From NCBI GenBank assembly GCA_001793775.1, contig MGIN01000011.1, forward strand, positions 1-5,492: DNA of 5,492 nt, given 5' to 3'. Shown in pieces: positions 1-3,986 of the stretch. The number at the start of each line of letters is the position of its first letter. Within the stretch, counting starts at the first letter, position 1. Source of the DNA: Candidatus Wolfebacteria bacterium GWA1_42_9 (lineage in GTDB: Bacteria; Patescibacteriota; Minisyncoccia; UBA6257; JAGOQP01). A program made the translations under genes and the position numbers. Below the pieces are notes generated by a model. The model saw only the letters and a list, made by a program, of their open reading frames with translations, did not search any database and was not told where the DNA came from.

Positions 1-477
1 CTCCACTTGGGTTACTCCTGACATCGCCAAATCAATTTGGACGATGTCTTTTCCCGGATACTGGGTTAGTTTTTTGAACTCCAGAGAGTCAACTGTCACT
101 TTGTCGCTGGTGATGCTCTGGGGGGAATTGGGTTGCTCTTCCACATAAATTCTTCCATTGGAAAGATATATTTTTGTATAGTAGTTTGTGCTTCCATCTG
201 CGATATCTTGCACATCTTTCATTTTAAGAAGAAGAGTGGAAGAAGCAGTTCCAGCGTCGGCATCAACTAAGCTGGAATTCTTAACCAACCTCTGGATAGT
301 TTGCATCGTAAAATTGAGCTGTCCGGAAATCTCGGTCTGGATCGATTCTTCTATCTGGGTTTTGGTAACGCTGGTAAGGATGCCGGTGACCAAGCCGGCG
401 GCGATGCCTAAAATTCCCATATAGACCAAAAGCTCCATCAGAGAAAAACCCTTCTCATTGTGTAGATTTTTAAACAT
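1..477 (-). CDS. Type IV prepilin-like protein, C-terminal part beyond the window
   Basis: This is a pilin or pseudopilin precursor that would be processed by a prepilin peptidase and assembled into a type IV pilus or a related filament. The ATG is at 477-475, and 159 codons read open to the left edge, so the C-terminus is missing. Residues 1-10 (MFKNLHNEKG) form a short basic class III leader. Cleavage is expected after Gly10, leaving Phe at +1 and the conserved Glu at +5 (FSLMELLVY), followed by a hydrophobic helix to about residue 38. The rest (TQIEESIQTEISGQLNFTMQ and on) resembles the polar helix and beta-rich globular head of PilW/ComGF-like minor pilins. There is no Shine-Dalgarno before the ATG. 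It is divergent from lepA, with a promoter of its own at 558-587. The prepilin call is firm; the exact subtype is not known. Confidence 0.9.
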   Translation of the reverse strand, partial: MFKNLHNEKGFSLMELLVYMGILGIAAGLVTGILTSVTKTQIEESIQTEISGQLNFTMQTIQRLVKNSSLVDADAGTASSTLLLKMKDVQDIADGSTNYYTKIYLSNGRIYVEEQPNSPQSITSDKVTVDSLEFKKLTQYPGKDIVQIDLAMSGVTQVE

Positions 478-503
478 ATTTTTGAAAAATCGATTACCGC
501 CGA

Positions 504-546
504 TTTACCCTCATAAATTTTATCAGATAAAACTTGGGAGGGTAAA
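504..546. repeat. Large intergenic palindrome, copy 1
   Basis: This is a 43-bp imperfect palindrome with outer arms TTTACCCTC and GAGGGTAAA, inner arms TTTTATC and GATAAAA, and its centre at A525. By my hand pairing 18 of 21 positions are Watson-Crick. Related copies lie at 601-645 and 3209-3253. The copies are intergenic, and no T-run follows on either side, so a simple intrinsic terminator is unlikely. If the proposed promoter at 558-587 is right, this copy lies in the 5' untranslated leader of the prepilin mRNA. Confidence 0.9.
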
Positions 547-557
547 TACTTGTGTTT

Positions 558-587
558 ATTATAGCGAAGAATAGTAAAAATTGTTAG
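558..587 (-). promoter_or_regulatory. Predicted promoter of the prepilin gene
   Basis: On the minus strand there is a perfect TATAAT (-10) at 563-558 and CTAACA (-35, four of six consensus bases) at 587-582, separated by 18 bp. Transcription would start near 551, giving a leader of about 75 nt that contains palindrome copy 1 before the ATG at 477. The -10 is strong and the -35 only fair. Confidence 0.5.
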
Positions 588-591
588 GGGA

Positions 592-600
592 TGTGGATAA
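592..600 (-). promoter_or_regulatory. DnaA-box-like 9-mer
   Basis: The minus strand reads TTATCCACA, an exact match to the classical DnaA box. It is a single site without a neighbouring cluster, AT-rich unwinding region or dnaA/dnaN gene. It could therefore be chance or a titration/regulatory site; an origin is not supported. Confidence 0.2.
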
Positions 601-645
601 CTTTACCCTCCTAATTTTTGTCAGACAAAATTTGGGAGGGTAAAG
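601..645. repeat. Large intergenic palindrome, copy 2
   Basis: This copy is 45 bp including the terminal C601-G645 pair, with outer arms CTTTACCCTCC and GGGAGGGTAAAG, an inner stem TTTTGTC/GACAAAA and its centre at A623. About 20 of 22 positions pair Watson-Crick, plus one G-T wobble. Compared with copy 1, the inner pair A522-T528 has become G620-C626, which is a compensated change. It lies about 95 bp upstream of the lepA promoter. Confidence 0.9.
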
Positions 646-736
646 CGGATTAATGCTGATAGGAATTTTTCGTACTTTCATAAATCTGTCGTCAAAATAG
701 CTGCGGTAATAATTTTTCTTTCCCCGATGATTTTCA

Positions 737-765
737 TTGGAAGATTGGGTTTTTTCTATTATACT
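737..765 (+). promoter_or_regulatory. Predicted lepA promoter
   Basis: TTGGAA (-35, 737-742) is separated by 17 bp from TATACT (-10, 760-765), which puts the start of transcription near 772 and leaves a leader of only about 12 nt before the ATG at 784. An alternative -10, TATAAC at 770-775 with TTGGGT at 745-750 (19-bp spacer), would make the mRNA essentially leaderless. There is no Shine-Dalgarno before the lepA ATG, which fits a short or absent leader. Confidence 0.55.
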
Positions 766-783
766 CCATTATAACCGAAAACT

Positions 784-2853
784 ATGGCGAACATAAGAAA
801 TTTTTGTATCATTGCACATATAGATCATGGCAAAAGCACTCTGGCGGATCGGTTTCTTGAAATTACGGGAACAATAGAGAAGCGTCAGATGAAAGCTCAA
901 TATTTGGATCAGTTGGAGTTGGAAAGAGAAAGAGGAATCACCATAAAGATGGCTCCAGTGAGGATGACGTACAAACTAACGACCAACGACCAACGACCAG
1001 AAGCAGTAAATCAAAAGTCGTCAGTCGTAAGTCGTGAGTCGTCAAGTTCAGAATACATTCTGAACTTGATTGACACTCCCGGGCATCCTGATTTTGGATA
1101 TGAGGTTTCCAGAGCGCTTGAGGCGGTGGAAGGAGCGATTTTGTTGGTTGACGGCACTCAGGGGATTCAAGCCCAAACCTTGTCCAGTTTTTATGCTGCG
1201 AAAAAATCCGGTCTAAAAATTATCGGGGCGGTTAATAAAGTGGATCTATTTCAACAGACACGGACAGAGACGGACATAACACGGACAGTATCGGACATAG
1301 CGCAGACAGGGGCGGAGAGTAGTAGGTTAGATAGTGTTATTGAGGATTTGGCGTATTTAATCGACTGTAGCCCGGAAGAAATACATAAGATTTCAGGCAA
1401 AACCGGTCAAGGAGTCAGAGAGCTTTTAAATGATATAGTAGCCCGTGTCCCTTCGCCACAAGCTTATTTGGAAAAAAGTCAGCAACTGTCCGTGTCTAGT
1501 CGGCAACTGTCTGTGTTTTCAAGAGCGTTGATTTTTGATTCTTTTTACGATGACCACAAAGGCATTATTGCCAGCGTCAGGGTTTTTGACGGCGAATTCA
1601 CTCAACTAGAAGATGTTTTTCTGATAGCGGCCAGGGAAAAATTTAGAGTTAAGGAAGTCGGTTACTTCTCTCCTTCACTGGTGGCGGGAAAGAAATTGGC
1701 GGAAGGAGAAATCGGTTATCTGGTAACCGGCATCAGGGATCCCCACAAAATCAAAATCGGCGACACGATTATTTCGCTAAAAGCGAGACCACGGATAAAC
1801 ACAGACAAAACACAGACAGTTACGGACGACAGTCAGTTGCTGTCAGTGTCCAGTCGGTCACTGTCTGTGCCTCAGTTGGCGTTGCCGGGCTACAAAGAGC
1901 CCAAACCAGTAGTTTTCGTTTCTTTTTATCCGGACAATCCCGATGAATACGATGATTTAAAAAAATCCCTGGAGCGTCTAAAACTTAACGACTCTTCTTT
2001 TACCTTTGAGCCGGACTTAAATGAGGTTTTGGGAAGAGGATTTAAGGGTGGTTTTTTGGGAAAACTTCATTTTGAAATTATTCTTCAGCGGCTGGAAAAG
2101 GAGTTTGGGATAAAAACTATCACTTCTTTCCCCTCGGTGGCTTATCGGATTAAAATATCGGAATCTCACAAAAAACACATTTCTCTTGAATCGGAAGAGG
2201 ATTCTAACGGCAAATATTTTGTTGTTAAAAATCCCGGGGATTTACCCGACGAATTTGATGGAATCTGGGAGCCGATGATAAAGGTGGAGATTATTTCTCC
2301 GAGGCACCTGTTAGGGACCGTTCTCAAGCTCAAAGAAGATTTCCGCTGGCAGGATATTTTTTCGGAGCAGCTGTCGGAAAAAATAATTGTTAAGACCCGG
2401 ATGCCTCTAGCCGAACTGATTTCCGATTTTGACGACCGACTAAAATCAATCTCCGGAGGATTCGCTTCTTTCAGTTATGAAGAAGACGGATATCAGAAAT
2501 CAGATTTGGCGAAGATAGATGTTTTGGTGGCTGGGGAGATAGTCCCTGGGCTCTCCCGAATTCTTCCCAAGAAAAACATTGAAAGAGAGAGCAGGAAAAT
2601 AATTCTTCGCCTCAAAGAAACTCTTCCCCGCCAACAATTTGTTCAGGCGGTCCAGGCGAGGGCTTTGGGAAGAATTATCGCTCGGGAAAATATTCCGGCT
2701 TTAAAAAAAGACGTTACCGGATATCTTTATGGGGGAGACAGAACCAGAAAAATGAAACTTTGGAAAAAGCAGCAAAGAGGGAAGAAAAAACTTCTGTCTT
2801 TGGCCCGGGTGAGAATTTCTCCGGAAGATTTTAAGAAACTTCTGTCAAAGTAG
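784..2853 (+). CDS. lepA: Elongation factor 4 (LepA), with four in-frame repeat insertions
   Basis: A ribosome-binding translational GTPase of the EF-G family that acts on ribosomes at the membrane or in the cytoplasm. The motifs are all present: P-loop AHIDHGKST (11-19), RERGITIK switch region (48-55), DTPGH with the catalytic His101 (97-101), NKVD (151-154) and the G5 motif SGKTG (204-208). Domain II starts at about residue 247 (ALIFDSFYD), and domain III follows LPGYKEPKP (368-376). The LepA-specific C-terminal domain ends with YGGDRTRKMKLWKKQQRGKK (649-668). At 689 aa it is about 87 residues longer than typical EF4 (about 600). The excess matches four low-complexity blocks encoded by tandem repeats: residues about 65-87, 158-178, 232-246 and 335-363. 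All sit in loops or domain junctions and leave the motifs intact, so the protein is probably functional. The stop is TAG; the DivIC-like gene follows after 37 bp with its own promoter. Confidence 0.97.
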   Translation: MANIRNFCIIAHIDHGKSTLADRFLEITGTIEKRQMKAQYLDQLELERERGITIKMAPVRMTYKLTTNDQRPEAVNQKSSVVSRESSSSEYILNLIDTPGHPDFGYEVSRALEAVEGAILLVDGTQGIQAQTLSSFYAAKKSGLKIIGAVNKVDLFQQTRTETDITRTVSDIAQTGAESSRLDSVIEDLAYLIDCSPEEIHKISGKTGQGVRELLNDIVARVPSPQAYLEKSQQLSVSSRQLSVFSRALIFDSFYDDHKGIIASVRVFDGEFTQLEDVFLIAAREKFRVKEVGYFSPSLVAGKKLAEGEIGYLVTGIRDPHKIKIGDTIISLKARPRINTDKTQTVTDDSQLLSVSSRSLSVPQLALPGYKEPKPVVFVSFYPDNPDEYDDLKKSLERLKLNDSSFTFEPDLNEVLGRGFKGGFLGKLHFEIILQRLEKEFGIKTITSFPSVAYRIKISESHKKHISLESEEDSNGKYFVVKNPGDLPDEFDGIWEPMIKVEIISPRHLLGTVLKLKEDFRWQDIFSEQLSEKIIVKTRMPLAELISDFDDRLKSISGGFASFSYEEDGYQKSDLAKIDVLVAGEIVPGLSRILPKKNIERESRKIILRLKETLPRQQFVQAVQARALGRIIARENIPALKKDVTGYLYGGDRTRKMKLWKKQQRGKKKLLSLARVRISPEDFKKLLSK
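975..1044 (+). repeat. In-frame heptamer inverted-repeat insertion 1 in lepA
   Basis: The left arm has three consecutive 7-bp units of the type ACYAACG (975-995). The right arm has four inverted units of the type GTCGTNA (1017-1023, 1024-1030, 1031-1037, 1038-1044), with about 20 bp between the arms. The block encodes about residues 65-87, in the loop between the strand ending MTYK and the strand leading into DTPGH. Ordinary EF4 has only a short turn there. The unit sequence is unlike that of the other lepA blocks, so it appears to be a separate repeat family. Confidence 0.85.
1256..1318 (+). repeat. Three tandem 21-bp units in lepA (insertion 2, forward arm)
   Basis: There are three consecutive 21-bp units (1256-1276, 1277-1297, 1298-1318) with the core ACACGGACAG followed by a CGGACA half-unit; the third is the most degraded (GCGCAGACAG). 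Because 21 is a multiple of three, they encode heptapeptides: TRTETDI, TRTVSDI and the decayed AQTGAES. The block lies directly after the NKVD motif, where EF4 normally has a short PxADPER-like segment. The same unit in reverse orientation occurs at 1478-1519. Confidence 0.85.
1478..1519 (+). repeat. Two tandem 21-bp units in lepA (insertion 2, inverted arm)
   Basis: There are two direct 21-bp units (1478-1498 and 1499-1519), 17 of 21 bases identical, containing CAACTGTCCGTGT and CAACTGTCTGTGT. Their reverse complement carries the ACACGGACAGT core of the 1256-1318 block. They encode SQQLSVS and SRQLSVF at the junction of the G domain and domain II. Ordinary lepA sequence including the G5 motif lies between the two arms. 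Confidence 0.85.
1787..1873 (+). repeat. Complete 21-bp-unit inverted repeat in lepA (insertion 3)
   Basis: Two forward units (1787-1807 with CACGGATAAACACAGACA; 1808-1828 with ACACAGACAGTTACGGAC) are followed after 3 bp by two inverted units (1832-1852 and 1853-1873, with CTGTCAGTGTC and ACTGTCTGTG). The inverted units encode SQLLSVS SRSLSVP, nearly the same peptide as the 1478-1519 block. The insertion occupies residues about 335-363, between the end of domain II (GDTIISL) and LPGYKEPKP. A normal EF4 has about eight residues here. Confidence 0.87.
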
Positions 2854-2882
2854 TTGGCTAGCGGCGGTTGTTCCTATATAAT
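2854..2882 (+). promoter_or_regulatory. Predicted leaderless promoter of the DivIC-like gene
   Basis: TTGGCT (-35, 2854-2859), a 17-bp spacer and a perfect TATAAT (-10, 2877-2882) begin directly after the lepA stop codon. Only eight bases separate the -10 from the ATG at 2891, so transcription should start at or within a couple of bases of the start codon. This is the strongest promoter in the window, and it makes the gene independent of lepA read-through. Confidence 0.75.
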
Positions 2883-2890
2883 GATTTCAT

Positions 2891-3169
2891 ATGATCGCCA
2901 ATACCAAGAGATTAGTGTTGATAGTTATTTTGGCGGTGGCCGTCTTTATTTTACTGGCGGGGGTTTTTGTTTGGATTAAAGAAGTCAGAAAATTATCTTC
3001 CGGTTATAACGGATTGTCCGCTCAGATCGTGAGTCTGGGCGATGAAAATCAGGCGGTTGAAAGAGATATTGCTTACTATCTTAATCCTCAAAATTTGGAG
3101 AAGAAATTAAGGGAAAAATTTAACTACAAAAGAGCGGGAGAAAAAATGATTATTATTATCCCCAAGTGA
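2891..3169 (+). CDS. DivIC/FtsB-like septum formation initiator protein
   Basis: A small bitopic membrane protein of 92 aa, the usual size for the DivIC/FtsB family, whose members join the divisome through FtsL-type coiled coils. Residues 1-7 are short and basic (MIANTKR), followed by one transmembrane helix (about 8-28) and a predicted extracytoplasmic coiled coil (about 30-60, with LSAQIVSLGDENQAVERDI). It ends in the family signature NPQNLEKKLREKFNYKRAGE and a hydrophobic MIIIIPK tail. The ATG is fixed by the promoter eight bases upstream; no ribosome binding site is present. The family call is good, but sequence alone does not separate DivIC, FtsB and FtsL-like members, so no symbol is given. 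Confidence 0.82.
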   Translation: MIANTKRLVLIVILAVAVFILLAGVFVWIKEVRKLSSGYNGLSAQIVSLGDENQAVERDIAYYLNPQNLEKKLREKFNYKRAGEKMIIIIPK

Positions 3170-3175
3170 TATAAT
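3147..3175 (+). promoter_or_regulatory. Possible promoter for the SurA-N-like gene
   Basis: A perfect TATAAT lies at 3170-3175, immediately after the DivIC-like stop codon, with a poor -35 (TGATTA, 3147-3152) at 17-bp spacing. If it is used, the leader to the ATG at 3284 would be about 100 nt and would contain the palindromes at 3209-3253 and 3259-3277. The -35 is weak, so read-through from the upstream gene is an alternative. Confidence 0.3.
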
Positions 3176-3180
3176 AAATT

Positions 3181-3206
3181 ATCAGCGTAAATCAGCGTTT
3201 TAATCT
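3181..3206. repeat. Intergenic half-element of the ATCAGCGT family
   Basis: ATCAGCGT occurs twice with a 10-bp period (3181-3188 and 3191-3198), followed by a degraded ATCTGTAT unit. These units match the inverted arm of the element inside pgk (5049-5089), with no forward arm visible here. It abuts palindrome copy 3, so two repeat families are stacked in one gap. Confidence 0.7.
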
Positions 3207-3208
3207 GT

Positions 3209-3253
3209 ATTTACCCTCCTAAGTTTTATTAAATAAAATTTTGGAGGGTGAAT
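3209..3253. repeat. Large intergenic palindrome, copy 3
   Basis: The outer arms are TTTACCCTCC and GGAGGGTGAA, the inner stem is TTTTATT/AATAAAA and the centre is A3231. All positions pair Watson-Crick or G-T except T3220-T3242. The inner pair T3230-A3232 replaces the C-G pair of copies 1 and 2, a second compensated difference within the family. It lies between the DivIC-like and SurA-N-like genes. Confidence 0.88.
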
Positions 3254-3258
3254 CCGCG

Positions 3259-3277
3259 ATTTCGCCTAAGGCGAAAT
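3259..3277. repeat. Small perfect palindrome upstream of the SurA-N-like gene
   Basis: ATTTCGCC, a three-base TAA loop and GGCGAAAT form an 8-bp hairpin that ends seven bases before the ATG at 3284. As RNA it could hinder or shape initiation, since no Shine-Dalgarno is seen. It could equally be another small repeat family. Confidence 0.65.
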
Positions 3278-3283
3278 GAACAT

Positions 3284-3868
3284 ATGTTATCTAAATTGGC
3301 TGATTTTCTAAAAAGCAAAACAACTATCCGGTTTATCTTTTGGGTGGTCGTTGTTTTGATTTTAATTTTGATTGTCTTTACTTTCGGTTGGTGGCCGGTG
3401 GCTTTTGTTAACGGCAGTCCCGTGTTTGCTTTTGAATACCGCAAAGCGACTGATTTGGCCTACAATTACTTTGTCAATTACTCCAAGAGCGATTCGGACA
3501 AGGAGGATTTAAAAGAAGACTCGAAGAAAATTTCTCTGGAGGGATTGATTGATGAAGTCTTTATTGACCGGAAACTTCAGTCGGAGATGAAATCGTCCGA
3601 GCTGAAGAATAAAATCAATCAGCAGGTTTCTCAAATGTTGTCCGAGGAAGAAACTCGCCAACTTCTTCTGGATTTAATCCGTCTTCCGGAAAAAGAAGTA
3701 CGCCATTATTTTCTGGAAGTTCAGGCTAAAAATCAGATATTGGACGGGCGCCTTCGTTTAGAGGGAAAAAATCTGATAAACTGGCTGATAGAGCAGAGAA
3801 AAAAAGCTGAGGTGATAATTCTCCTTTCCGACATTGAATGGACGGGAGAGGGAATAAAATTTCAATGA
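3284..3868 (+). CDS. Membrane-anchored SurA-N-like chaperone domain protein
   Basis: A predicted protein of 194 aa. A cytoplasmic N-terminus is followed by one strong transmembrane helix (about 16-36) and a soluble domain that should be outside. The domain opens with VAFVNGSPVFAFEYRKA (39-55), which fits the VNGxPI start of SurA/PrsA N-terminal domains. LEGLIDEVFIDRKLQSE (85-101) matches the helix usually reading LLDxLIxxxLL. The C-terminal helix LINWLIEQRKKAEVII (164-179) also fits that fold. No parvulin (PPIase) domain is inserted, so a holdase-like role in secreted protein folding is inferred. I chose the ATG at 3284, because an upstream GTG at 3248 would add 12 residues encoded by palindrome sequence. 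The TGA stop shares its last base with the tRNA-Gly discriminator position on the other strand. It is a coding gene with confidence; the domain assignment is moderate. Confidence 0.7.
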   Translation: MLSKLADFLKSKTTIRFIFWVVVVLILILIVFTFGWWPVAFVNGSPVFAFEYRKATDLAYNYFVNYSKSDSDKEDLKEDSKKISLEGLIDEVFIDRKLQSEMKSSELKNKINQQVSQMLSEEETRQLLLDLIRLPEKEVRHYFLEVQAKNQILDGRLRLEGKNLINWLIEQRKKAEVIILLSDIEWTGEGIKFQ

Positions 3869-3938
3869 GCGGGATACGGGAATCGAACCCGCGCCTCAAC
3901 CTTGGGAAGGTCGCGTACTGCCACTGTACTAATCCCGC
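3868..3938 (-). tRNA. tRNA-Gly (anticodon CCC)
   Basis: A 71-nt gene on the minus strand. The acceptor stem GCGGGAT/ATCCCGC pairs perfectly with discriminator T. The D arm has a GTAC...GTAC stem, and the anticodon stem CGACC/GGTTG encloses the loop TTCCCAA, so the anticodon CCC (3904-3906) reads GGG glycine codons. The variable loop is four bases, and the T arm GCGGG/CCCGT holds the TTCGATT loop. CCA is not encoded, so it must be added after transcription. There is no intron. The 3' end overlaps the last base of the converging gene's stop codon. Confidence 0.96.
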
Positions 3939-3949
3939 ATTTCTTTTGT

Positions 3950-3955
3950 ATTCTA
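3950..3955 (-). promoter_or_regulatory. Possible -10 element of tRNA-Gly
   Basis: The minus strand reads TAGAAT 11 bases before the tRNA 5' end, a suitable distance for a -10 box. The sequence 17 bp further upstream (TTTATC) is a poor -35. The site lies in the 48-bp gap that also serves pgk in the opposite direction. Confidence 0.3.
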
Positions 3956-3970
3956 TCACTTTTTGCCAAC

Positions 3971-3980
3971 AGGATAAAAT
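3971..3980 (+). promoter_or_regulatory. Weak initiation signals before pgk
   Basis: AGGA (3971-3974) lies 12 bases before the pgk ATG, rather far for a Shine-Dalgarno. TAAAAT (3975-3980) ends six bases before the ATG and could be a -10 giving a leaderless mRNA, as at the DivIC-like gene, but no good -35 is visible. The sequence does not decide between the two. Confidence 0.25.
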
Positions 3981-3986
3981 ATTTTT

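Larger units (their letters stand above)
478..783. other. Divergent intergenic region between prepilin and lepA
   Basis: This 306-base stretch has no convincing coding sequence. It holds two copies of a large imperfect palindrome (504-546 and 601-645), a minus-strand promoter between them that points at the prepilin gene, one perfect DnaA-box-like 9-mer (592-600), and a lepA promoter close to the right end. Between about 646 and 736 I see nothing recognisable. Confidence 0.7.

Noticed and set aside
188..424. Plus-strand open frame of 78 codons
   Set aside because: It is the antisense of the prepilin gene, whose minus-strand frame shows a clear class III leader; the plus-strand peptide has no recognisable feature.
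592..600. Replication origin at the DnaA-box-like site
   Set aside because: Only one box is seen, with no cluster and no dnaA, dnaN or rpmH nearby.
504..645. Intrinsic terminators at the palindromes
   Set aside because: Neither strand has a T-run after the stem, and the copies lie upstream of genes or inside a divergent promoter region.
1256..1873. CRISPR array or intein in lepA
   Set aside because: The units are directly tandem with no spacers, and there are no intein splice motifs; the blocks are short, in frame and flanked by uninterrupted EF4 sequence.
3248..3283. GTG start that would extend the SurA-N-like protein by 12 residues
   Set aside because: The added codons lie within the right arm of palindrome copy 3 and the small hairpin; the ATG at 3284 gives a normal short cytoplasmic N-terminus.
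3229..3444. Minus-strand open frame over the SurA-N-like gene start
   Set aside because: It covers a palindrome and the transmembrane segment of a convincing plus-strand gene, and its product is low-complexity Lys/Thr.
3726..3959. Minus-strand open frame across the tRNA
   Set aside because: It reads through the tRNA-Gly gene and the antisense of the SurA-N-like C-terminus; no family features.
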